DNA of 64,000 nt from Ardenticatenaceae bacterium (lineage in GTDB: Bacteria; Chloroflexota; Anaerolineae; Promineifilales; Promineifilaceae), in NCBI GenBank assembly GCA_020634245.1, contig JACKCC010000021.1, positions 1 to 64,000 on the forward strand. Reading direction: 5' to 3'. A program made the position numbers and the translations under genes. Of this stretch, positions 26,286 through 34,200 are shown piece after piece; position 1 is the first letter of the stretch; each line of letters begins with the position of its first letter. The notes beneath the pieces are model-generated. The model saw only the letters and a list, made by a program, of their open reading frames with translations, was not told the DNA's origin and did no database searches.

Positions 26286-27177
26286 TTATTGGCGTACTCA
26301 CGGCTGGCGAGTCACTGTTAAGCCAACCCAATTTGCCGGACATGCGACGATTTTAGCCGAGGAAGCGGCTGCCGCCGGACAGCAGTTGGTTCTGGTGGGC
26401 GGTGGTGACGGCACGCTGGGCGAAGTGGCCAATGGCCTGGCCGGTACAGAAACGGTTTTGGGCCTGCTGCCGTTGGGAACTGGCAACTCGCTGGCTAAGG
26501 AGTTACAAATCCCCCGCCCCAAACGATGGAATCGGCACCGGCTGCTGCAAGCGGCGGATTCGCTGGCGGCGGGCCGGATACAACAGATTGATTTGGGATT
26601 ACGGATGAATGTGGGTGGGGAGAACGGCCGTTACTGGGTTTTATGGGCCGGTGTCGGGGCAGATGGTTACCTGTCTCATCAGTTAGAACCGCGCCCAAAA
26701 TGGTCGAAAAAGTTAGGCGTAGCAGGATACGCACTGCAAGGATTAGCCGTCGCCCCGTATGCACCGGTTTTCCCAGCGGCTGTGGAGGTAGACGGCCGTA
26801 TTTACGAAGATAATTATGTTCTTGTGCTCATCAGCAACTGCCGCCGCTATGCCGGGGGAGAACTGCTCCTCAGCCCTCAAGCTCAGTTAGACGACGGGCT
26901 GTTTGAAGTCTGGTTGTTTCGTGGTGAGCATGTAGCCCGTATTTTCCGCTATCTGCCGGAAATTATGCTGGGGCGTCATTTTGAGGATGGCGGGCTGACG
27001 TTGGTAAACGGCCGTCACGTCACCATTCACACCGACCAACCTATCCCTGCCCAAACCGACGGCGATCGCGCCGGACACAGCCCGCTTACCGTCACCCTCC
27101 AGCCAAACGCCCTGCGCCTCCTTGTCCCCGATACCGCCCAGGCCGATTTATTCAGCCAACCAGGGGAGGAAATATAG
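26209..27177 (+). CDS. Diacylglycerol kinase family lipid kinase (YegS/LCB5 type)
   Basis: 322 residues. The catalytic domain has NPLAGP (about 8), the ATP loop VGGGDGTLGEVANGL (about 60-75) and LLPLGTGNSLAKEL (about 85-98). The C-terminal beta-sandwich includes LLSPQAQLDDGLFEVWLF (about 222). The family phosphorylates diacylglycerol, sphingoid bases or phosphatidylglycerol; the substrate cannot be read. The ATG at 26209 gives a standard N-terminus (MLKATLIYNP); a TTG three codons earlier is less likely. It overlaps the kinase gene before it by 77 bp, which suggests coupled translation. Confidence 0.88.
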   Translation: MLKATLIYNPLAGPANLAAPIALVADYWRTHGWRVTVKPTQFAGHATILAEEAAAAGQQLVLVGGGDGTLGEVANGLAGTETVLGLLPLGTGNSLAKELQIPRPKRWNRHRLLQAADSLAAGRIQQIDLGLRMNVGGENGRYWVLWAGVGADGYLSHQLEPRPKWSKKLGVAGYALQGLAVAPYAPVFPAAVEVDGRIYEDNYVLVLISNCRRYAGGELLLSPQAQLDDGLFEVWLFRGEHVARIFRYLPEIMLGRHFEDGGLTLVNGRHVTIHTDQPIPAQTDGDRAGHSPLTVTLQPNALRLLVPDTAQADLFSQPGEEI

Positions 27178-27184
27178 AAGGCAG

Positions 27185-27230
27185 AGGGCAGAAGGCAGAA
27201 ACATGCGCTTCCCATTCTGCTTTCTGCCTT
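27185..27230. repeat. Word-repeat hairpin between convergent genes
   Basis: Arms AGGGCAGAAGGCAGAA (27185-27200) and TTCTGCTTTCTGCCTT (27215-27230) pair at 14 of 16 positions. Further GGCAGA and TTTGCCTT words flank them. It fills the gap between the ends of the lipid kinase gene and the methyltransferase gene. Confidence 0.75.
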
Positions 27231-28069
27231 CATCCTTTTGCCTTGATAAAGGCGAGAATTTGGAAGTGCGCGCTGGTTTGGAAATGGGGCATCGCTTGCA
27301 GTTGGGCTTGCTTGGTTGGAGTCATGTGCCAGTAGTTGGGAGTCATTTTCACTAAATCGGTCAAATCGGGCTGGGGCAAATCGAGTTCGAACGTCAGTGA
27401 TTGGGTTTCTTGCAACGTAAACAAACCGGCCATTTGGGCCACGATGCGTGGCTGTTTTTCAGCTTCGATGTCCAGCAAATCCAGTTCTTCGCGTAGTTGG
27501 CGTAGATGGTTGGGGCCGGGGATGACGATGAGCAGGCGGCCGCCAGGCACGGCGACACGGGCGAATTCGGCCGGGTTACGCGGGGCGAAGATGTTGAGCA
27601 TAATGTGGATGGATTGGTCGGCGAAGGGGATACGGCCGTTCACATCACTCACCACAAACCGGCTGGCCGGATACCGTTTGGCCGCTAACCGGGCTGCGTC
27701 CTTGGCAAAGTCCAGGCCAAAGGTGCAGGTTCCGGCCGGCAGATGGGGCCGCAACTGCCCCAAATAATGCCCCTCGCCACAGCCGATGTCGAGAACAACG
27801 CCGTTTTGTCCAGGAAAATGAGCCAAAACAATTTCATTGATGGCATCGGAAAGGGGCTGGTAATAGCCCTTACCCAAAAACCGCCGCCGCGCCGCCAACA
27901 TCACCTTATCATCCCCCTGAATCTTGGGGCGCTTGTGCCCTGTCATCAAATTGACGTACCCTTCACGGGCTATGTCGAAGACGTGATTTTGATTGCAGCG
28001 CAGGCTTCCCTCTACTTTTTTTAGCGGTTGGTGACAGATTGGGCAAGTTAACGGCCGTACACAGGGCAT
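27230..28069 (-). CDS. rlmA: RlmA-type 23S rRNA (guanine-N1) methyltransferase
   Basis: 279 residues. The N-terminal zinc finger is CPICHQPL...LRCNQNHVFD (about 9-35), followed by AREGYVNLM. The SAM-binding domain has LDIGCGEGHYL (about 95) and a late motif LLIVIPGPNHLRQLREEL (about 183). The family methylates N1 of a 23S rRNA guanine; the exact position (745 or 748) cannot be told. The start is the ATG at 28069, 5 bases after GAGGAA. The ATG at 28084 adds MNEEP and has a weaker ribosome site. Reading further upstream enters a spacer of repeated words. Confidence 0.85.
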   Translation of the reverse strand: MPCVRPLTCPICHQPLKKVEGSLRCNQNHVFDIAREGYVNLMTGHKRPKIQGDDKVMLAARRRFLGKGYYQPLSDAINEIVLAHFPGQNGVVLDIGCGEGHYLGQLRPHLPAGTCTFGLDFAKDAARLAAKRYPASRFVVSDVNGRIPFADQSIHIMLNIFAPRNPAEFARVAVPGGRLLIVIPGPNHLRQLREELDLLDIEAEKQPRIVAQMAGLFTLQETQSLTFELDLPQPDLTDLVKMTPNYWHMTPTKQAQLQAMPHFQTSAHFQILAFIKAKG

Positions 28070-28089
28070 CGGTTCCTCATTCATTAACC

Positions 28090-28170
28090 CAATTATAGTC
28101 TGCGAGTAAGCGAGTAGGCGAGTTTGCACCTGCCACTTGCCACCTGCCACTCGCAAACTCCGTTTGACAT
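28090..28170. repeat. Iterated-word spacer (GCGAGT, CACCTGCCACTTGC)
   Basis: GCGAGTAAGCGAGTAGGCGAGT is followed by repeated CCACTTGC/CACCTGCC words, then ACTCGCAAACTC, which is the complement of the first part. It lies upstream of the methyltransferase and before the T-box leader. No gene was seen. Confidence 0.6.
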
Positions 28171-28333
28171 TCAACGGCCGTTTTGGCATAATGCTAGCCA
28201 TCTATTAACAAAAAGCTGTGATGGAGACGAGTAGGCCAGCCAAGCTGGTCAGCGAGCTTGAGACAGGTGAGAGTCAAGCCCAGACAATTGGCCGAAAATC
28301 CCTCCGGAGCTGCTGACTGAAAGAAATGTGACC

Positions 28334-28376
28334 GGTAATCAGTAAACAGTAATCCGATTACTGATAACTGATTACC
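28334..28376. repeat. Word-repeat hairpin inside the T-box leader
   Basis: GGTAATCAGT-aaac-AGTAATC-c-GATTACT-gata-ACTGATTACC, a near-perfect long hairpin built from the word GTAATCxGT, followed by another GATTACC. It occupies the place between Stem I and the antiterminator, where Stems II and III normally lie. Confidence 0.85.
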
Positions 28377-28511
28377 GATTACCAAAACGAGTAGGCTCAG
28401 CCGGATTCGTCCCACGTTAGCGGGAACGTGATGATAAGCAATTTTAATTGCCGTCGTCAAACTGAGTGTCTGACTTTGTGTCAGAAATTTGGGTGGTACC
28501 GCGAAGCAATG

Positions 28512-28546
28512 CGCCTTCGTCCCAATGTGGGATGAGGGCGTTTTTT
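28512..28546 (+). terminator. T-box regulated intrinsic terminator
   Basis: Arms CGCCTTCGTCCC and GGGATGAGGGCG with loop AATGT, then TTTTTT. The left arm overlaps the region that would pair with the T-box in the antiterminator. Confidence 0.92.
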
Positions 28547-28561
28547 ATTTTAGCCGGGTAG

Positions 28562-28640
28562 TCGCATAGTCTGGTAGTCAAATAGTCGAACTACACGATT
28601 ACACGATTACACGATTACACGACTACAGGACTAAAGACTA
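28562..28640. repeat. Iterated-word spacer (TAGTC, ACACGATT)
   Basis: TAGTC words (28559-28590) are followed by tandem ACACGATT (three to four copies, about 28592-28618) and then GACTAC words that are the complement of the first set. It can form a long imperfect hairpin and runs right up to the ATG of the next gene, which therefore has no ribosome site. Confidence 0.75.
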
Positions 28641-28641
28641 C

Positions 28642-29349
28642 ATGACTAATCTGCTTTTTTTGACCGATGCTTACGTGAAAGAATTTAACGCCGTTGTAAC
28701 CGAACAGGTTGAAGGCGGCGTGGTGCTGGACCGGACGGCGTTTTATCCGGGCGGCGGCGGGCAGCCGAATGACGTGGGCACGCTGACGGTTGGCGGGCAG
28801 ACCTGGAACGTGACGCAGGTGAAGAAGGTGGGCGGCCAGGTGGTGCATTTTGTGGCTGGTGAGTTGGCAGTGGGCACGGCCGTTACCGGCCAACTCGACT
28901 GGCAACGACGCTACCAACTAATGCGAACCCACACCGCCATGCACATCCTCTGCGGCGTGGTCTGGCGCGATTACGGCGCATCCGTCACCGGCGGCAATAT
29001 GGACCCGCTCAAAGGACGGATGGATTTTGAATTTGAGACGATGCGGCAGGAATTGGTCGCCGAGATCGAAAAAGCGGTCAACGTCGAAGTAGAGGCAGCG
29101 CACGAAACACGAGTGCAAATTCTGCCCCGCGAAGAAGCGTTCCAAATTCCCGATCTGATTCGCACCAAAATTAACTTGCTGCCGGAAGGCATCAAAGAAG
29201 TGCGTACCGTAGAACTAGTCGGCCTGGACTTGCAAGCCGATGGTGGCACGCACGTCGCCAACACCAGCGAAGTCGGCCGTATCCGTATCGTCGATTACAA
29301 GAGCAAAGGCAAAATCAACAAACGGATTTACGTCGAATTAGATGAATGA
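28642..29349 (+). CDS. Alanyl-tRNA editing protein (AlaX family)
   Basis: 235 residues. It resembles the editing domain of alanyl-tRNA synthetase. The zinc-type motifs are RTHTAMHIL (HxxxH, about 92-100) and GGTHVANT (about 192-199), with an N-terminal AFYPGGGGQP (about 33-42) as in AlaX-M. Such proteins hydrolyse Ser or Gly wrongly attached to tRNA-Ala. It is the first gene after the T-box leader. Its ATG at 28642 follows spacer words and has no ribosome site. The 8-bp overlap with the next gene suggests co-translation. An Ile-type T-box in front of an Ala-editing gene is unexpected. Confidence 0.9.
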   Translation: MTNLLFLTDAYVKEFNAVVTEQVEGGVVLDRTAFYPGGGGQPNDVGTLTVGGQTWNVTQVKKVGGQVVHFVAGELAVGTAVTGQLDWQRRYQLMRTHTAMHILCGVVWRDYGASVTGGNMDPLKGRMDFEFETMRQELVAEIEKAVNVEVEAAHETRVQILPREEAFQIPDLIRTKINLLPEGIKEVRTVELVGLDLQADGGTHVANTSEVGRIRIVDYKSKGKINKRIYVELDE

Positions 29350-29686
29350 GGGAAATGAATTAGGGCAGGTTGGTAGACGGCGTTGGCAAGCCTTTGGAAT
29401 TGTCTTGCTAATAGGGGCAGTTTTGTCTGTTCTCAGTATGGGGCTGTTATGGTATCCCCAAACTGCGGCTCCTGACTTGATCGTTCGAAGCGCCAAAACA
29501 GTGCAGTTTTTAGGAACGACACTCCTTTGTATCGGAATGGGCTTGTCATCTCTCGAATTTTCAAGGAGCGGTGGCAGCTTAAACCAAGTGTTTAAAAAGA
29601 ATCGAAATCACCGAATGATAACCTGGATTGGTTTCATTTTGATGTTTATCGCTATACTGTTCAGATTTTTTTACTCGCTCGTTTAA
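29342..29686 (+). CDS. Small membrane protein, unknown
   Basis: 114 residues with three hydrophobic segments (about 17-40, 52-70 and 92-112), and basic stretches RRR at 12-14 and KKNRNHR at about 84-90. The ATG at 29342 overlaps the end of the alaX gene by 8 bp and the next gene begins 2 bp after its stop, so it sits inside the T-box operon. The family is not recognised. It carries no ACGGCCGT and is more AT-rich than alaX. Confidence 0.7.
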   Translation: MNEGNELGQVGRRRWQAFGIVLLIGAVLSVLSMGLLWYPQTAAPDLIVRSAKTVQFLGTTLLCIGMGLSSLEFSRSGGSLNQVFKKNRNHRMITWIGFILMFIAILFRFFYSLV

Positions 29687-29688
29687 CT

Positions 29689-30423
29689 ATGAGATTCATT
29701 ATTAAAGAACAGCCCTATGAGAAACTTATCTCTGCGGGGCAATATCGATACGAAATTGAGAACAAGCCGACGGGTGCAGTGGAAAGCTGGCGGGTTACGG
29801 CCGTTACCGATGGCTACCAATTTCTCCGCGTCGATTTAGACGCCCGCGAGGCTAAATCCGGCCATTCGTATCTGTATCACGCCGTCCTCAATCCTGAAGA
29901 ACAGGTGGAACGGCTCAAATTTCGCTTTTGGGGCGAGGGGCTGGAGATTGTCGGTGATGTGGTGTTGGATGAGGAAGCAGTGACAGTCACGCGAAAAGTG
30001 AATGGAACTGATTATGATCAGGTATTGGATCTGCCCAAAAATTACCGTTTCTGGTTCCCGTCGGTGGCCGGGCTGCATTTTGCCGGTTGGCGGGGAAACG
30101 ATCCGAAAACGGCCGTTACCCTCAACAGCCAAATCGGCGGGCCGGATACGCTGGCGGCGCAGGTGGTCACCTTTGACTATCATATGCTCATCACCGACTA
30201 CATGGAGATGGAGATTGCCGGTCAACTGCGCAAATATGTCCCCCACAAGCTGGCCTGGAACGACCAGATACGGATCATCCTACGCAGCTATGACGAAACG
30301 CGCTGGCCGCTGGGTATGGTGCGGATGGAAAAGGATTATGTGGAAGGGTTAACGGCCGTGGCCACCCAATACATTAAATATTTAAGCTCTAGGAGGGGTC
30401 AAAATGATTTGTCCACATTGTAA
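29689..30423 (+). CDS. Conserved protein of unknown function
   Basis: 244 residues, mostly beta-strand character (MRFIIKEQPYEKLISAGQYRYEIENKPTG..., with repeated hydrophobic/charged alternation). It has no signal peptide, membrane segment or recognised catalytic motif. It may be a lipocalin-like or beta-barrel soluble protein, but that is a guess from composition. The ATG at 29689 is 2 bp after the previous stop. The last 20 bp overlap the next gene. It carries three ACGGCCGT copies. Confidence 0.7.
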   Translation: MRFIIKEQPYEKLISAGQYRYEIENKPTGAVESWRVTAVTDGYQFLRVDLDAREAKSGHSYLYHAVLNPEEQVERLKFRFWGEGLEIVGDVVLDEEAVTVTRKVNGTDYDQVLDLPKNYRFWFPSVAGLHFAGWRGNDPKTAVTLNSQIGGPDTLAAQVVTFDYHMLITDYMEMEIAGQLRKYVPHKLAWNDQIRIILRSYDETRWPLGMVRMEKDYVEGLTAVATQYIKYLSSRRGQNDLSTL

Positions 30424-31063
30424 TTTGGGTATCCATCTCGAATTCGAAGAAGTTATTGGATTCCCCAGTAAAGATTTTGAGCAAACTGGGAAAGGATATG
30501 AATTAGGTGGGGCAAATTGTCCAGACTGCAATGGATTTATTGCTAATCTTAAATATGGCACACTTGAGAAAGGCTGGGTTACGAATATTATTCGAGAAGA
30601 GATAATATTTCCAAAGCATGCGATCCGGCCAGTAATGCCTGAAGTTCCTGAAACATTTAAGAGTGAGTTTATTGAAGCCAATGCTGTGCTTTCGGTTAGC
30701 CCTAAAGCAAGCGCAGCACTCAGCAGACGAATATTACAAAACGTTCTAAGAGAAAATTTCAATATTCAACATCATAGCCTCGCGAAAGAAATTGACGATT
30801 TCATTGCATTAAAAGATGTTCCTTCATATTTATCTGAAGCAGTTGATGCTATCAGGAACGTCGGAAATTTTGCAGCACACCCTATAAAAGATACTAACAC
30901 AGGGGAAATTGTTGAAGTTGAACCAGGTGAAGCCGACTGGCTACTTGAAGTCTTGGAGATTTTGTTTGATTTTGCATTTGTACAACCAGCAAAATTAAAG
31001 AAACAAAAAGATAAATTGAACAAAAAACTTAAAAGTTTGGGCAAACCAGAAATGAAAGGATAG
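30404..31063 (+). CDS. DUF4145 protein with N-terminal zinc ribbon
   Basis: 219 residues. Zinc ribbon CPHC...CPDC (about 3-45), then a helical DUF4145-like region with ALSRRILQNVL (about 104) and DAIRNVGNFAAHP (about 145). DUF4145 occurs in restriction and other defence loci, and alone; its activity is unknown. A strong AGGAGGGG site precedes the ATG at 30404, so it is well expressed if transcribed. It is clearly AT-rich, has no ACGGCCGT and overlaps the previous gene by 20 bp. These traits suggest it was acquired from elsewhere. Confidence 0.8.
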   Translation: MICPHCNLGIHLEFEEVIGFPSKDFEQTGKGYELGGANCPDCNGFIANLKYGTLEKGWVTNIIREEIIFPKHAIRPVMPEVPETFKSEFIEANAVLSVSPKASAALSRRILQNVLRENFNIQHHSLAKEIDDFIALKDVPSYLSEAVDAIRNVGNFAAHPIKDTNTGEIVEVEPGEADWLLEVLEILFDFAFVQPAKLKKQKDKLNKKLKSLGKPEMKG

Positions 31064-31216
31064 CCCTTAAAGAAATGAAAAACCTATTAATCAAACACAT
31101 ATCATTGATCATTGTTTCACGAATTACCAACCCCGGCCATTAGTCGGGGCAGAAATTATCACGTTTCACGCATCACGTATTACGTATTACGAAATTATTT
31201 TTTGGAGAAAAACCTT
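31064..31216. repeat. Iterated-word gap before ileS
   Basis: 153 bp. It contains ATCATTGATCATTG, CCCCG/CGGGG around CCATTAG (about 31132-31148), and repeats of CACGTATTACGTATTACG. No T-run terminator or obvious promoter was seen, so read-through from the T-box operon is possible. Confidence 0.5.
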
Positions 31217-34200
31217 ATGGCATTCAAAGACGTTTCCAACAAAGTCGACTTCGTCGAACTGGAACAAAACATTCTAAAACTATGGCAAGAAACCGACGCC
31301 TTTAACGAACTACGCCGCCTGCGCGCCGAAACCGAAAAAGAATACGGCATCTTCAGCTTCATCGACGGCCCCATCACCGCCAACAACCCGATGGGCGTCC
31401 ATCACGCCTGGGGTCGCACCTACAAAGACCTCTACCAGCGCTACCAGGCCATGCTCGGCAAAAACCAGCGCTGGCAAAACGGCTTCGACTGCCAGGGCTT
31501 GTGGGTCGAAGTCAACGTCGAAAAAGAACTCGGCTTCCAAAACAAGCGCGACATCGAGGAATACGGGCTGGCCGAATTCATGAAATTATGTAAAGCGCGC
31601 GTCCTCAAATACGCCGGCGTCCAGACTCAGCAGTCACAGCGGCTGGGCTACTGGATGGATTGGAACAGCCTGGACGATCTGGCCCTGCTGCGTGAAAAAC
31701 TGCTGGAAAACCCGCTGCAAGAAGTGACCGTGCAAGGCCCGCAAGGCCCCGTCACCGGCACGGTAGAGCAGGTCGTTGGCCAGTTGGGCATGCCCCAGAT
31801 GGGCGGCTCCTACTTCACCTTCAGCGACGAGAACAATTACCAAATCTGGCGCTTCCTCAAAAATGTATACGAAAATGAGTGGCTGTACAAAGGGCGCGAC
31901 GTCATGCCCTGGTGTGCCCGCTGCGGCACCGGCATCAGCCAGCACGAAATCGTCACCGACGGCTACCATGAAGTGACGCATGACTCGGTTTTCGTCAAAT
32001 TCCCCATCACCCACAAGCCAGGCTTTTCTGAAAAGCCTGGCTTATCCGAGCAAGAAGCCTTGCTCGTCTGGACAACCACCCCCTGGACACTCTCCAGCAA
32101 CGTCGCCGCCGCCGTGGGACCAGAATTGACCTACGCCAAGGTCAAAGCGGCCGACGGCTGGACCTACTACCTGGCCAAGGAAGCGATGGCCAACACCCTT
32201 ATCGGTAAAGACCACGAAATCGTGGCCGAGATGATGGGTGAAGATTTGCTGGGCTGGGAATACAGCGGCCCCTTCGATGAGCTGCCGGCCGTGCAAGAAG
32301 CATTTGCCGAAGCAGGCTACACCCACCGCGTCATCAGCTGGAAGGATGTCGGCGCGGAAGAAGGGACGGGCATCGTCCACATCGCCCCCGGCTGCGGCGC
32401 GGAGGACTTCCAACTGAGCAAGGAGCATGATCTGCCGGTGATTGCCCCGCTGAATGAGGATGGCATCTATCTGGACGGCTTTGATTGGCTAAACGGCCGT
32501 TCCGCCCACGATGTCGCCCAAGATGTCTTCGAAAACCTCATCCAAAAAGGGGTCTACTACCGCAAACAACGGTACGCCCACCGCTACCCCCACTGCTGGC
32601 GCTGCGGCGAAGAACTCGTCTACCGGCTGGTCGATGAATGGTTCATCAACATGGGCCAACTGTACGACAAACCGCGCGCAGAAGTCACCGCCGAGGAAAA
32701 AGCGGCCAGCTTCCGCTACCAAATCATGGATTCGGTGGCCCAGGCCAACTGGTATCCCAGCTTTGGCTATGACCGGGAAATGGACTGGCTGCGCAACATG
32801 CACGACTGGATGATCAGCAAAAAGCGCTACTACGGGCTGGCCCTGCCCATCTACGAATGCGGTGACTGCGGCCATTTCCATGTCGTCGGCAGCAAAGAGG
32901 AACTGCAAGAACGCGCCGTCGAAGGCTGGGACGAATTTGAAGGCCACACGCCGCACCGCCCCTACATCGACGCCGTCAAAATTGCCTGCCCCAACTGCGG
33001 CAGCAAAGTCGAGCGCATCAAAGACGTGGGCAATCCCTGGCTGGATGCCGGCATCGTCGGCATCAGCACCGTCCACTACAGCACCGACCACGACTACTGG
33101 CAGAAGTGGTATCCGGCTGACTGGATCAGCGAAAGTTTCCCCGGCCAGTTCCGCAACTGGTTCTACAGTCTGCTGGCGCAAAGCACGCTCATGGCCGATG
33201 GCGTGGGGCCGTTCAAGAGCTTGTTTGGTTACGCCACGCTGCTGGCCGAAGACGGCCGTGAAATGCACAAATCATGGGGCAATTCCATCGAATTTAACGA
33301 CGCCGCCGGCAAGATGGGTGCGGACACGATGCGCTGGCTGTATGCCAGCTGCAAGCCGGAACAAAATTTGCTGTTCGGCTACAACCGGGGCGATGAGACC
33401 CGCCGCCGCTTCCTCATTCCATTGTGGAATGTGTATTCGTTCTTTGTGACATACGCGAATTTGGATGGTTGGCAGCCCAATCCGGCAATTGACGATTTAA
33501 GATTTAAGATTGACGATTCGGACGCCAACGACCAATCGTCAATCGTCAATCGTCAATCGTCAATCACAGCTCACGCCGAGTTGGATCGCTGGGTGTTGGA
33601 ACGGGTGAAGGAAACGGCCGTACTCGTCCGCGCCGCCCTCGATGTCTACGATGCCGAAAAAGCCACCCAACATCTGGAAGCCCTGCTCGACGACGTCTCC
33701 AACTGGTACGTGCGCCGCTCCCGCCGCCGCTTCTGGAAAAGCGAAGCCGACGCCGATAAGAACGCCGCCTACGCCACGCTGTACAGCGTCCTGGTCGATT
33801 TCGTCAAGCTGCTGGCCCCGTTCATCCCCTTCACCACTGAGGAAATGTACCAAAATCTGGTTTGCGCCGTTGATGAATCAGCCCCGGCCAGTGTCCACCA
33901 TACGCTGTACCCGGCCTCCGATGCCGCCGAATTGGATCAGCCGCTGTTGAACAAAATGCGGCTGGCCATCACTACCGCCAGCCTGGGCCGTTCGGCGCGC
34001 GGCGCGGCCGACATCAAGCTGCGCCAGCCGCTGGCCAAAGCCCGCGTCAACGTCGCCAGCCGGCAGGAACAGCAAGATTTAGTCGAACTGGCGGCCGTTT
34101 TGCAAGAGGAAATCAACGTCAAAGAGATCGAAGTCGTCTCCGAAGTGGGCGAACTGGTCAACTACAAACTCATGCCCAACAATCGGACGCTGGGACCGAA

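Larger units (their letters stand above)
28211..28546 (+). ncRNA. T-box leader riboswitch, reads as isoleucine (AUC)
   Basis: The T-box sequence GGGTGGTACCGCG is at 28491-28503, with the UGGU that pairs to the tRNA end at 28494-28497. Stem I has AGTA on the 5' side (28230-28233) and GAAAATC on the 3' side, between the pairs GGCCA/TGGCC and GGAG/CTCC. The distal AG bulge and GGTGAGAG loop are at about 28250-28276. Compared with glyQ leaders, where the 3' side reads GAAA then the specifier, the specifier here is AUC, an Ile codon. A competing terminator follows at 28512-28546. Uncharged tRNA would allow transcription into the downstream genes. Between Stem I and the antiterminator lies the hairpin at 28334-28376. 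Confidence 0.93.

Noticed and set aside
28590..28620. Tandem ACACGATT units as a CRISPR array
   Set aside because: Units are only 8 bp with no spacers of regular length and no cas genes. It fits the word-repeat pattern.
32489..33268. A 259-codon frame opposite ileS
   Set aside because: Fully antisense to ileS, no recognisable domain or ribosome site.
33534..33567. AATCGTC repeats as a sequencing artefact
   Set aside because: The reading frame is kept through the repeat and its complement lies just upstream, as in the gaps, so it is probably real.
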